From NCBI GenBank assembly GCA_910579805.1, contig CAJTWM010000035.1, forward strand, positions 1 through 39,427: a stretch of 39,427 nucleotides of DNA. Reading direction: 5' to 3'. Of the stretch, positions 25,235 through 34,193 are shown piece by piece; position 1 is the stretch's first letter, and the number at the start of each line of letters is the position of its first letter. The notes under the pieces are model-generated. The model was not told where the DNA came from. It did not search any database and saw nothing but the letters and a program-made list of their open reading frames with translations. This DNA is from an uncultured Lachnospiraceae bacterium. GTDB taxonomy: Bacteria > Bacillota > Clostridia > Lachnospirales > Lachnospiraceae. A program made the position numbers and the translations under genes.

Positions 25235-26290
25235 ATGGTTTTGATTGAAGATATATTAAAGACAGCCAAGGAAGCCGGCGCTTCTGACGTACATATTACA
25301 GTCGGCATTCCGCCTAAGATGCGTGTAAACGGAAATCTGATTACGATGGATTATCCCCGCATGATGCCTGCGGATACGTTGGAAGTAGGACTGGCTGTCA
25401 TGTCCGGGGCGCAGAGAGAGAAGTTTGAGGAGAGAGGCGAATTCGATATGTCTTTTTCCATTCCGGAAATGGGGCGTTACCGTGTCAATGTGTACAAGCA
25501 GAGAGGCTCTGTGGCATTGGCGTTCCGTCTTGTGGAGACTGTGGTAAAAAGCGCCAAAGAGCTGGGGGTTCCCGATTCCGTTATCGATCTGTATCAGAGA
25601 AAGAGAGGATTGGTTTTGGTAACGGGGCCTACAGGAAGCGGTAAGTCTACGACGCTGGCAGCGATCATCGATAAGATCAATAACTGCCGGGACGCTCATG
25701 TGATCACTTTGGAGGATCCCATCGAGTATCTGCATCAGCATAAAATGTCAATGGTAAACCAAAGGGAGATCGGATTGGATTCGGAGAGTTATGCCAATGC
25801 CCTGCGCGCAGCCCTCAGAGAAGATCCGGATGTGATTTTGGTAGGAGAGATGCGTGACTTCGAAACAATCAGTGTGGCAATCACGGCGGCAGAAACAGGA
25901 CATCTTGTCTTATCCACGCTTCATACGATCGGTGCGGTAAGTACGGTGGACAGGGTGATCGACGTCTTCCCGCCTCATCAGCAGCAGCAGATCAGGGTGC
26001 AGTTGTCCAATGTACTTGAGTCTATCGTATCCCAACAGCTTATTCCTACGGCCGACGGTATGAGCAGGGTGGCGGCTTTTGAGGTACTGCATGCCAACCA
26101 TGCGGTAAGGAATCTGATCAGGGAAGGAAAAACGCATCAGATCGCATCGACCATGCAGACGAACCGTAAGATGGGCATGATCACGATGGATGAAGCGATC
26201 AGGCTGCTTTATATGGACGGCCGGATCAGCAGACAGATGGCGATCCAGTTTGCGCAGGATCCGGACGGCATGGAGTTGAAGCTGATCTGA
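25235..26290 (+). CDS. pilT: Type IV pilus retraction ATPase PilT
   Basis: 351 residues. Disassembles pilin from the pilus base with ATP. The N-terminal PAS-like part starts DILKTAKEAGASDVHITVGIPPKMRVNG. Walker A is GPTGSGKS (131-138), the Asp box LEDPIE, Walker B ILVGEMRD and the His box TGHLVLSTLHT follow. The retraction-specific AIRNLIRE motif is present as AVRNLIREGKTHQI, which separates it from PilB. No pilin gene is in the window, so the rest of the pilus machinery must lie elsewhere. AGGAG precedes the start; the upstream HD protein is 17 bp away. Confidence 0.94.
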   Translation: MVLIEDILKTAKEAGASDVHITVGIPPKMRVNGNLITMDYPRMMPADTLEVGLAVMSGAQREKFEERGEFDMSFSIPEMGRYRVNVYKQRGSVALAFRLVETVVKSAKELGVPDSVIDLYQRKRGLVLVTGPTGSGKSTTLAAIIDKINNCRDAHVITLEDPIEYLHQHKMSMVNQREIGLDSESYANALRAALREDPDVILVGEMRDFETISVAITAAETGHLVLSTLHTIGAVSTVDRVIDVFPPHQQQQIRVQLSNVLESIVSQQLIPTADGMSRVAAFEVLHANHAVRNLIREGKTHQIASTMQTNRKMGMITMDEAIRLLYMDGRISRQMAIQFAQDPDGMELKLI

Positions 26291-26343
26291 TAAAAGCTTT
26301 CAGATAAATTCCAACGGCCATTCGTAGGAAAGGAAGGATGCCG

Positions 26344-26928
26344 ATGATTTATTTGGAAACGGAACATTTCATTTTAAGAGATTATCATGAAGATGATTTT
26401 AACGAGTATTACCGGTTAAAGGCAGACCCCGAAACGATGTATTATCTGCAGGATATACGATTGTTTACAAAGGAGGACGCTTACGAGGATTTCAGGAAAG
26501 TTTTGCATGATATGACAAAATCCGACAGGGAGTTTTATTTTATGCATATTGAACTAAAAGATTCCCATGAGCAGGTTGGAAGTATCGGATATACGGTAAT
26601 AAGCGATACTCCCGTAGGGAAAATTGTGGGCGCGGGGTATTTCATTTATCCCAGGTTTTGGGGAAAAGGATATACGACGGAGGCGTTTAAGCGTGTTTTG
26701 GAATTTGCATTTTCCGATAATAATGTTTACAGAGTATCGACAGGCTGTCTGGCCGAAAATGTGGGTTCCGAAAGGGTCATGCAAAAATGCGGTTTCATAA
26801 AAGAAGCGGAACACATCGACTATGAATGGCATGACGGAAAGATGAAAACGCGATTGGAGTATCGTTTATTAAAAAGAGAGTGGAAAAACTGTGCGGCTGC
26901 TTTCGGCAATGAAAAGCAGGGCGCATGA
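26344..26928 (+). CDS. GNAT acetyltransferase, RimJ/RimL-like
   Basis: 194 residues from the second of two close ATGs; AAGGAAGG is six bases before it but abuts the first. It has ETEHFILRDYHEDDFNEYYRL at the start, FIYPRFWGKGYTTEAFKRVLEFAF with the acetyl-CoA loop, and AENVGSERVMQKCGFIKEAE near the end: the layout of RimJ/RimL-type enzymes that acetylate ribosomal protein N-termini or other amines. The substrate is not determinable. Independent of pilT judging by the 53-bp gap. Confidence 0.86.
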   Translation: MIYLETEHFILRDYHEDDFNEYYRLKADPETMYYLQDIRLFTKEDAYEDFRKVLHDMTKSDREFYFMHIELKDSHEQVGSIGYTVISDTPVGKIVGAGYFIYPRFWGKGYTTEAFKRVLEFAFSDNNVYRVSTGCLAENVGSERVMQKCGFIKEAEHIDYEWHDGKMKTRLEYRLLKREWKNCAAAFGNEKQGA

Positions 26929-26941
26929 TCATAGTAAAGTT

Positions 26942-26991
26942 TATAGTAACGGTTCAGCTTTCCGTATGCTGAAGACTGGGCTGTTACTATA
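26942..26991 (+). terminator. Two-tier hairpin after the GNAT gene
   Basis: TATAGTAAC (26942-26950) pairs with GTTACTATA at the distal end; inside, TTCAGC pairs with GCTGAA. Only a distant T-rich stretch follows. Terminator or processing site. Confidence 0.4.
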
Positions 26992-27135
26992 GGGAGATCA
27001 TTTTATCGTTCTATTTTATAGCAAGATTATTCTATATTTTCTAATAACAATTCAAATCAGTTCTATCGTTTATTTCCAAAATGAAAAAATATTAAAAAAG
27101 GGAGAGTGTCAGCAGGCTGACGGAAAGGAGTCTAT

Positions 27136-28692
27136 TTGTTTAGTACGGTTACAACAGGAATGGTATGCGGTATCCGCAGTTTTTTAGTGCAGGCGGAAGT
27201 GGATACGGCAGCAGGATTTCCCTGCTTTCAAATGGTGGGATATTTGGGCAGCGAAGTAAAGGAGGCAAAGGAAAGGGTGGGCGTTGCGCTTAAAAACGCA
27301 GGAATTAAACTGCCGCCCATGCATATTACGGTAAATCTGGCGCCGGCGGACCTCAGAAAAGAGGGCAATGCCTATGACCTGCCGATCGCAGTGGGAATCA
27401 TGAAATCTTTGGGGATCCTGAAGGAGGAGAGTACGGAGGGAATGCTTGTGATCGGCGAGCTTGGGCTTTCGGGAGAAGTAAAGAAAGTAAAGGGGATTCT
27501 CCCGATTGTGAGAAAGGCGAAGGAAGAAGGGATAGCATATTGCCTTGTACCGAAAGAAAACGAAAAAGAAGCCGCAGTCATCCATGGGATTCGCGTGATC
27601 GGGGTAAGCCATATCGCACAGGTCCTGCAGTGCTTAAGGAAAGAGGAAGGAAAAGAGAGACAGGAAAGGAAATGGAGGACATCAGAGGAGAATAGGCCGG
27701 AGGCAGCGGAGAATTCGTTCGATTTTAGGGAGGATTTCAGCGACTTGAACGGACAGGCAGTATTAAGGCGGGCTGCTGAGGTGGCTGCGGCAGGTTTTCA
27801 CCATTTGCTTCTGATCGGGCCGCCCGGCGCAGGAAAGACGATGACGGCGAAAAGGATTCCGACGATCCTGCCTCCGCTTACGGAGGAGGAAAGTATGGAG
27901 GTATCTACCATATATAGTGTGGCAGGCATGCTTTCGGAGGAACTGCCCCTGATTACCAAGCGCCCTTTTTTAAGTCCCCACCATACCATTTCGCCGCAGG
28001 CGCTTGCCGGAGGGGGCAGATTCCCGAAGCCGGGGGTGATAAGCCTTGCTCATAGGGGCGTGTTGTTTTTGGACGAGCTGCCGGAGTTCTCTAAAACCGC
28101 AATCGACATATTGAGGCAGCCGCTGGAAGAGAAACAGATCCATATTGCAAGGAGCAGCGGTACCTTTATGTATCCGGCAGATTGTATGTTTGTGGGAGCC
28201 ATGAATCCTTGTCCCTGCGGCAATTATCCGGATCTGAATAAATGCGGTTGTACGCCTTATGAGGTGCAGCGGTATTTGGGGCATATATCGGGTCCTGTTT
28301 TGGATCGGGTCGATATATGCGTGGAGGCGCCTAAAGTCAGTTTTCATGAGCTTACAGGGACCACCGTTCAAAACGAGAGCAGCGCCCGGATCAGGGAGCG
28401 GGTCATAAGAGCGAGAATCATACAGGAAAAGCGCTATAGAGAAATCGGGCATAAGTTCAACTCGGAATTGACCGTGGGAGAAATCCGGCATTTTTGTATA
28501 TTAGAAGGGAAGGAAAAAGCGTTTATGGAAAAGATCTTCGAAAAGATGGATCTGAGCGCGAGAGCATACCATAGGATATTGAAAGTGGCGAGAACGATCG
28601 CCGATTTGGAGGGCGAAGAAAAAATAGGTAAGACGCATCTTTCGGAGGCGGTTTTTTACAGAAATGCGGAACAGAAATATTTTCGTAAGTAG
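27136..28692 (+). CDS. YifB/ComM-type Mg-chelatase-like AAA+ ATPase
   Basis: 518 residues. ComM proteins are helicases that extend heteroduplex joints in natural transformation. The start codon is TTG: AAAGGAG lies five bases upstream and no ATG is close. The N-terminal ChlI-like domain covers about 1-170 (HITVNLAPADLRKEGNAYDLPIAVG). Walker A is GPPGAGKT (228-235), Walker B VLFLDELPEF, then a Cys cluster in MNPCPCGNYPDLNKCGCT. A C-terminal helical domain ends the protein. It directly precedes dprA (12 bp), another transformation gene, which strengthens the assignment. Confidence 0.92.
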   Translation: MFSTVTTGMVCGIRSFLVQAEVDTAAGFPCFQMVGYLGSEVKEAKERVGVALKNAGIKLPPMHITVNLAPADLRKEGNAYDLPIAVGIMKSLGILKEESTEGMLVIGELGLSGEVKKVKGILPIVRKAKEEGIAYCLVPKENEKEAAVIHGIRVIGVSHIAQVLQCLRKEEGKERQERKWRTSEENRPEAAENSFDFREDFSDLNGQAVLRRAAEVAAAGFHHLLLIGPPGAGKTMTAKRIPTILPPLTEEESMEVSTIYSVAGMLSEELPLITKRPFLSPHHTISPQALAGGGRFPKPGVISLAHRGVLFLDELPEFSKTAIDILRQPLEEKQIHIARSSGTFMYPADCMFVGAMNPCPCGNYPDLNKCGCTPYEVQRYLGHISGPVLDRVDICVEAPKVSFHELTGTTVQNESSARIRERVIRARIIQEKRYREIGHKFNSELTVGEIRHFCILEGKEKAFMEKIFEKMDLSARAYHRILKVARTIADLEGEEKIGKTHLSEAVFYRNAEQKYFRK

Positions 28693-28704
28693 AAGGATGG
28701 GAGT

Positions 28705-29859
28705 ATGGATAAAGGACAAGCAAGACAAGGGTTAAACCGGCAGCCGGATAGTTTTTTGGAGGAACAGGCAGTATACGCCTATTGGTTCCATGGGAATCAT
28801 TTTGCAGGCAACAGAAAGATGTGGGAGATCAGTGAAAAGATAGGAACGCCAAAGCAGATCTATGAATGCGGCATAGAAGAATTGAAAGTATTTTTAACGG
28901 AAAAACAAGCCGGGCGTCTTGAACGCAGTAAACATACATGGGATCTTTACAAAAAATGGGAAGAGCTGATAGAAGAGGATATTCGTTTCCTGCCTTTTTT
29001 TCACAAGGAATATCCGGCATATCTTAACAATATACCCGACCCGCCGTGGGGAATATATGTAAAAGGGAAACTGCCGTCCTCCCGGACCTTGTCGGCTGCC
29101 GTCATAGGGGCAAGGCAGTGTTCGGAATACGGAAGGCATTGTGCAAAGAAAATTGGAGAATTGCTTGGTGAAAACGGGATTCCGGTCATAAGCGGAATGG
29201 CAAGGGGAATCGACGGTATCGGCCAAAGGGCGGCTTTGGAGGCGGGAGGAGAGAGCTTTGCCGTGTTAGGATGCGGCGTGGATGTCTGCTATCCGAAAGA
29301 AAACAGAGGATTGTATCATATGCTGGAAAAGCAGGGAGGGATCTTGTCGGAGTATCCCCCCAAGACCCAGCCGGCAGCCGTAAATTTTCCGCCAAGAAAC
29401 CGGATCATCAGTGGGCTTAGCGATCTTTTGATCGTTGTGGAGGCCAAAGAAAAAAGCGGTACGCTGATCACCGTAGATATGGCGTTAGAACAGGGAAAAG
29501 AAGTGTTTGCGCTGCCGGGGCGCGTTACCGATGCCCTTAGCGCGGGATGTAATCATCTGATCAGGCAGGGGGCGGGGATCCTGACATCGCCGGAGGACAT
29601 TCTGCCTGTTTTGGGAATAGAAAAAAGACGTTCCGATTTGAGAAAATTATGGGAAAGGAGCGAGGAAGGGACATTGATAAATGATCCGGAAGAGAGGAGA
29701 GTGTATAGGGCCTTGGATTCTGCGCCTAAAAATATAGAGCAGATCTGGTTGGAATGCGGAACGGGCCAGATCGATATGCGCCGGCTTATGGAAATATTGC
29801 TGGAGTTTTGCGTAACGGGAATAGCCGTACAGGAAGGGGGCTGCTATTACCGGTTATAG
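28705..29859 (+). CDS. dprA: DNA-processing protein DprA
   Basis: Loads RecA on incoming single-stranded DNA during transformation. 384 residues. The Rossmann core shows GARQCSEYG (135-143), ISGMARGIDG (162-171), AVLGCGVDVCYP, PPRNRIISGLSDLLIVVEA and GTLITVDMALEQGKEVFALPG. An N-terminal helix-hairpin-helix-like part and a C-terminal winged-helix (about 320-384) complete the usual long form. It follows yifB with 12 bp, so they form an operon. Ribosome binding site GGATGGGAG. Confidence 0.94.
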   Translation: MDKGQARQGLNRQPDSFLEEQAVYAYWFHGNHFAGNRKMWEISEKIGTPKQIYECGIEELKVFLTEKQAGRLERSKHTWDLYKKWEELIEEDIRFLPFFHKEYPAYLNNIPDPPWGIYVKGKLPSSRTLSAAVIGARQCSEYGRHCAKKIGELLGENGIPVISGMARGIDGIGQRAALEAGGESFAVLGCGVDVCYPKENRGLYHMLEKQGGILSEYPPKTQPAAVNFPPRNRIISGLSDLLIVVEAKEKSGTLITVDMALEQGKEVFALPGRVTDALSAGCNHLIRQGAGILTSPEDILPVLGIEKRRSDLRKLWERSEEGTLINDPEERRVYRALDSAPKNIEQIWLECGTGQIDMRRLMEILLEFCVTGIAVQEGGCYYRL

Positions 29860-29900
29860 ATTTGGGAATATCTTTAAGCCGGAGCTTATTTCCCGTGAAT

Positions 29901-29941
29901 TGCGGCATACATCCGACGGAAAGCATTTTCGCCGATGTTCT
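29901..29941. repeat. Possible diverged copy of the palindromic repeat
   Basis: ACATCCGACGGAAAGCATTTTC here parallels the ACATCTGACGGAAAGTATTTTC core of the copy after pyrF, though the outer arm has drifted. Only the core matches, so this is tentative. Confidence 0.3.
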
Positions 29942-30245
29942 GAAATAAAAAGAGGATATCGCTCTGTCATCTATTTTGACGATCCTGCGGTATCCTCTGG
30001 GAAGGAGAGAATTGAAAGGGAAAACTCTTTCAACTGAAATATATATGTAAACATTGAAGATAAGCTTCAATGAGAGTTGTTTGGCGAAACAGACCTAAAT
30101 GCGGTAAAGACACACACCTAAGCCCACTTCTTTTTTTTCGCAAGCGATAAGTTAAAGTGAAATCCCCCGAATCCCTTCGGCTGTCACGGATCTTTAACTT
30201 GTTATAATTAGTATATTGTGGAAATGTGTCCAAAGTGTCAAGGAA
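29941..30245 (-). ncRNA. Candidate structured RNA on the minus strand
   Basis: In the 588-bp gap after dprA, the minus strand shows a perfect -35 TTGACA (30223-30228), although its -10 is poor or spaced too far (TATACT, 20 bp). Next comes AAGTTAAAG/CTTTAACTT closing over CCGAAGGGATTCGG, then TCGCTTGCGA, an A-tract, CATTGAAG/CTTCAATG, TTGAAAG/CTTTCAA, and lastly AGAGGATA/TATCCTCT (29951-29998) followed by TTTTTATTT. The last element works as a terminator only on the minus strand. No protein frame is convincing. I cannot match it to a known RNA class. Between 30246 and 30447 I see nothing beyond a poor promoter (TATGAT 30337-30342). Confidence 0.3.
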
Positions 30246-30447
30246 TTATTAGGGATTTATAAAGAAAGAAAAGAAATCATTAAGTTTCTATATATTTATG
30301 CGGAGGAATGCTCTTTTTTTTAGGGGTAAAGTATGCTATGATTTAAAAGATATGCAGGTTTGATTCTGTAAAACAGATGCGGATGCCAAGCGGTTGAAAG
30401 GCGGGGCGTCGCGTAGATCTGCACACCGGGAAAGGAGTATTATTAAA

Positions 30448-31323
30448 ATGGGAAGATATGTATTGGAGAATGAACGGCTCAAAGTGCAAATCGATACAAT
30501 GGGGGCGGAGCTAAAGTCATTGTCACGAAAGAGCGACGGTTTGGAATATATGTGGTATGCGGATCCGGCTTATTGGGGGAGAACTGCACCGGTATTGTTT
30601 CCTTTTGTGGGGAGCCTGAATGATAAAAAGTATCGGGTAAACGGCAGGGAATATACTATGGGGCAGCATGGTTTTGCAAGAGATATGGAATTTGAACTGT
30701 TAGGGCAAAAGCCGGACGCCGTTTATTTTGGGATAAAGTCGGACGGGGAAACGAGGAAGAAGTATCCGTTTGATTTTGAGTTAGAGCTTGGATACAAGCT
30801 GGAGGACAATAGAATACAAGTGCTATGGAAAGTGAAAAATACGGGAAAAGAAGAACTGCCGTTTTCAATCGGCGGCCATCCGGCATTTATGTGCCCGATT
30901 TTACCTGATACAAAGCAGACAGATTATTTTATCCGTTTTGATACGGACGCGCCGCTGGCCAGCGATGTGATAGAAGACGGGCTGATCGGGGAGGCGTTAA
31001 AAGAATATGGGCTGGAGGACGGATATCTTAAAATAACGGATGACCTGTTTGACGGGGATGCGTTGGTCATGGAGAAAGATCAGGCGCATGAAGTCTCGTT
31101 ATGCCTGCCCGATAAAGAACCGTATCTTACGGTAAAATTTAACGCCCCGCTTTTTGGAATCTGGTCGCCTGTTAAGAAGAACGCTCCTTTTATCTGCATT
31201 GAACCATGGTATGGGAGAGCGGACAGAACCGGTTTCCAAAAAGAGCTGCGTGAGCGGGAATGGGGGAATTTATTAGGGGAAGGCGAAGTTTTTGAGGCAT
31301 CTTACGAGGTGATAACCTATTAG
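30448..31323 (+). CDS. Aldose 1-epimerase family protein
   Basis: 291 residues from an ATG ten bases after AAAGGAG; the upstream frame from 30394 lacks such a site. Family features are GAELKSLSRKSDGLEYMWYADPAYWGRTAPVLFPFVG at the start, GQHGFARDMEF (catalytic His), FSIGGHPAFMCP (second His) and a C-terminal FICIEPWYGRADR. These fit the YihR/LacX-type branch of galactose mutarotase-like proteins. It interconverts anomers of a sugar or sugar phosphate. The gene stands alone and no sugar operon is near, so the substrate is open. Confidence 0.88.
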   Translation: MGRYVLENERLKVQIDTMGAELKSLSRKSDGLEYMWYADPAYWGRTAPVLFPFVGSLNDKKYRVNGREYTMGQHGFARDMEFELLGQKPDAVYFGIKSDGETRKKYPFDFELELGYKLEDNRIQVLWKVKNTGKEELPFSIGGHPAFMCPILPDTKQTDYFIRFDTDAPLASDVIEDGLIGEALKEYGLEDGYLKITDDLFDGDALVMEKDQAHEVSLCLPDKEPYLTVKFNAPLFGIWSPVKKNAPFICIEPWYGRADRTGFQKELREREWGNLLGEGEVFEASYEVITY

Positions 31324-31423
31324 CTGCAATATTCCGGCGTAACGGATTGCGGACAGCTTAGAAAAAACAATCTGCAGACTTATCGGGAAGGCAGGATCAG
31401 GCTTTTGAATATGGGAGGAAGAT

Positions 31424-32173
31424 ATGGCGGCAAACGGCGTCAGACTAAATAAATATTTGGCGGAATGCGGCGTCTGTTCCAGACGGGACGCCGATAAGCT
31501 GATTGAAGAAGGACGGGTTACGGTAGACGGTAAAACGGCGGAAATGGGCAGGAAACTGAAGGGGGGAGAACGTATTGCCGTAAACGGTAAAGTACTGCAC
31601 GCCCCCAATGAAAAGAAGGTGCTTGCCTATTACAAACCGGTTGGCGTTACCTGTACGGAAAAGGACAGACATGCGGAAAAAAAACTTTCCGAGTTTATTG
31701 ATTATCCGGTCCGCGTCACCTATGCCGGACGGCTTGATAAGGATTCCGAAGGCCTTATGATCCTGACAAACGACGGAGATCTGATCGATAAGGCCATGCG
31801 CGGCGCCAACCGTCACGAAAAAGAATATGTAGTTAAGGTTGACAAAGAAATTACGGAGGAATTTGTTGAAAATATGCAGGCAGGCGTCTGGCTGAAGGAA
31901 TTGGATGTAAAGACCAGACCATGCCAGATAATAAAAGAAGGAAAGTATACTTTCCGTATTCTTTTGACACAGGGGCTTAACAGGCAGATTAGAAGGATGT
32001 GCCGTGCATTCGGATATGAAGTGAAGAGTTTAAAAAGAATCAGGATCATGAATGTGGAATTAAAAGGATTAAAACCGGGGCAGTATCGGGAAGTAACGGG
32101 TGAAGAACTGCGGAATCTGTATCGGGATTCCGGAATGGAAACGGATAGGGACCGGCATGATAGAATGATATGA
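31424..32173 (+). CDS. rluF: 23S rRNA pseudouridine synthase, RluF-like
   Basis: 249 residues. An S4 RNA-binding domain occupies about 5-50 (VRLNKYLAECGVCSRRDADKLIEEGRVTVDG). The catalytic motif GRLDKDSEGLMILTNDG carries D105. The later stretch HEKEYVVKVDKEITEEFVENMQ and LTQGLNRQIRRMCRAFGYEVKSLKRIRIMNVEL match RluF, which modifies U2604 of 23S rRNA, better than RluB or RsuA; this is recognition, not alignment. Upstream GGGAGGAAG. Likely in an operon with ligA, 21 bp downstream. Confidence 0.88.
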   Translation: MAANGVRLNKYLAECGVCSRRDADKLIEEGRVTVDGKTAEMGRKLKGGERIAVNGKVLHAPNEKKVLAYYKPVGVTCTEKDRHAEKKLSEFIDYPVRVTYAGRLDKDSEGLMILTNDGDLIDKAMRGANRHEKEYVVKVDKEITEEFVENMQAGVWLKELDVKTRPCQIIKEGKYTFRILLTQGLNRQIRRMCRAFGYEVKSLKRIRIMNVELKGLKPGQYREVTGEELRNLYRDSGMETDRDRHDRMI

Positions 32174-32194
32174 GTTATTAATGAGGTGGACTGT

Positions 32195-34153
32195 ATGAAA
32201 GAGAGCTGTATTGAAAGAATGAAAGAACTTGTACAGATGCTTAACGCAGCGTCTGAAAGTTACTATGCGAAAGATCAGGAAATCATTAGTAATTTTGAAT
32301 ATGACAGGTTGTATGATGAATTGGAAGGATTAGAAAAAGAAACGGGGCTTATTCTGGCTAACAGCCCGACCGTAAAAGTGGGATACGAGGCAGTAGAGGA
32401 ACTACCGAAAGAACGCCATGAACAGCCTATGCTGTCGCTCGGGAAAACAAAGAGCAGGGAGGAACTGCAGGAGTGGGTTCAGGACAAGGAGGCATTATTG
32501 AGCTGGAAGTTAGACGGGCTTACTATTGTCCTTTCCTATAGTGAAGGGCAGCTTGTAAAAGCGGTTACGAGGGGCAACGGAGAGGTGGGCGAGGTCATTA
32601 CCAACAATGCGAAAGTATTTAAAAATATTCCGTTGTCGATCCCGTTTACGGGAAATCTTGTTTTGCGTGGAGAAGCCGTGATTACCTATTCCGATTTTAA
32701 AAAGATCAATCATGAGATCGGGGAGGAAGAAGCAAAATATAAAAATCCAAGAAATCTGTGCAGCGGTTCGGTCAGACAGTTAAACAGTGAGGTGACGGCA
32801 AAACGTAACGTGCGCTTTTTTGCTTTTCACTTAGTGTCGGCAGAGAATGTGGACTTTGAGAACTCAAGAGAAAAGCAGTTCTTGTTTTTAAGGTCGCAGG
32901 GCTTTGATGTGGTGGAATGGCGGAAAGTGAACCGGGAAAATATATTGGATAGCATAAGCTATTTTGAGGAGGCAATCAAAAACTATGATGTTCCTTCAGA
33001 CGGATTAGTGCTGACCTTTGACGATATCGCTTACGGGCAGAGTTTAGGGAGAACCGCTAAATTTCCCCGTCATTCCATTGCCTTTAAATGGGCGGACGAG
33101 ATCAGGGAGACTGTATTGAAAGAGGTGGAATGGAGTCCCAGCCGGACGGGGCTGATCAATCCTGTGGCTATTTTTGAACCGGTAGAGCTGGAAGGGACTA
33201 CGGTGAGCCGTGCAAGCGTTCACAATATCAGCGTTTTAAAAGGGTTGGAATTGGGGATTGGCGATAAGATCACGGTTTATAAGGCGAATATGATCATCCC
33301 GCAGATTGCTGAAAATCTTACGCGGAGCGATTCTGTGGAAATACCGGAACACTGTCCGGTCTGCGGAGGCGATACCAAGATCGAACAAATCGGGGATGCG
33401 CAGATGCTTTATTGTGTGAACCCGCAGTGCGCGGCGAAGAAGATCAAGTCCTTTACCTTGTTTGTCAGTAGAGACGCATTGAATATTGACGGGCTGTCAG
33501 AGGCGACTTTGGAAAAATTTATTTCTAAAGGGTATATTCATGAATATGCGGATCTTTTTCATTTGGACCGTTATAAAGAAGAGATCGTCGGGATGGAAGG
33601 ATTTGGGGAAAAGTCCTATCAGAATCTGACGGAAAATATTGAAAAAGCAAGGAATACGACGCTGCCGAGATTGCTGTACGGATTGGGAATAGCGAATATC
33701 GGTGTGGCAAACGCCAAGCTTTTGTGCAGACAGTACCGTTATGACCTGGATAGGCTGCGCTGCGCCGACGCAGAAGAACTGAGCCGGATAGACGGTGTGG
33801 GAGAAGTGATAGCGGAGGCATTCCGTTCTTATTTCGAGGATGAGAAAAACAAAGACAGGTTAGATCATTTGCTGAAAGAGCTTTATATAGAAGAGGTGGA
33901 AGAGGAAGAAGAACAGACGCTTTCCGGCAAAGTTTTCGTCGTTACCGGAAGCCTTATACATTTTGCAAGCCGGAATGAACTGAAGGAAGAGATTGAGAAG
34001 CGGGGCGGCAAGGTGACCGGAAGCGTCACCGGAAAAACGGATTGTCTGATCAACAATGACATTACGTCCACTTCGGGCAAGAATAAGAAAGCGAAAGAAC
34101 TTAACGTTCCCATCATAACGGAAGAGGAATTTATGGAACAATATTTAAGGTGA
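32195..34153 (+). CDS. ligA: NAD+-dependent DNA ligase
   Basis: Seals nicks in replication and repair. 652 residues from the ATG seven bases after GAGGTGG; an in-frame GTG inside that site is rejected. Domains in order: Ia (YYxxDxxxIS pattern near 23-32), adenylation with SWKLDG and K105, RGEA, the OB-fold with FKWA...WSPSRTGLINPVA, a four-Cys zinc finger (CPVCGG...CVNPQC), helix-hairpin-helix (GLGIANIGVANAKLL), an acidic EVEEEEEQ linker, and C-terminal BRCT (SGKVFVVTGSLIHFASRNEL). All usual parts are present. Confidence 0.96.
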   Translation: MKESCIERMKELVQMLNAASESYYAKDQEIISNFEYDRLYDELEGLEKETGLILANSPTVKVGYEAVEELPKERHEQPMLSLGKTKSREELQEWVQDKEALLSWKLDGLTIVLSYSEGQLVKAVTRGNGEVGEVITNNAKVFKNIPLSIPFTGNLVLRGEAVITYSDFKKINHEIGEEEAKYKNPRNLCSGSVRQLNSEVTAKRNVRFFAFHLVSAENVDFENSREKQFLFLRSQGFDVVEWRKVNRENILDSISYFEEAIKNYDVPSDGLVLTFDDIAYGQSLGRTAKFPRHSIAFKWADEIRETVLKEVEWSPSRTGLINPVAIFEPVELEGTTVSRASVHNISVLKGLELGIGDKITVYKANMIIPQIAENLTRSDSVEIPEHCPVCGGDTKIEQIGDAQMLYCVNPQCAAKKIKSFTLFVSRDALNIDGLSEATLEKFISKGYIHEYADLFHLDRYKEEIVGMEGFGEKSYQNLTENIEKARNTTLPRLLYGLGIANIGVANAKLLCRQYRYDLDRLRCADAEELSRIDGVGEVIAEAFRSYFEDEKNKDRLDHLLKELYIEEVEEEEEQTLSGKVFVVTGSLIHFASRNELKEEIEKRGGKVTGSVTGKTDCLINNDITSTSGKNKKAKELNVPIITEEEFMEQYLR

Positions 34154-34193
34154 CGATATATAAAACAATAGGATAAAAGGAGAGGAAAGTATT

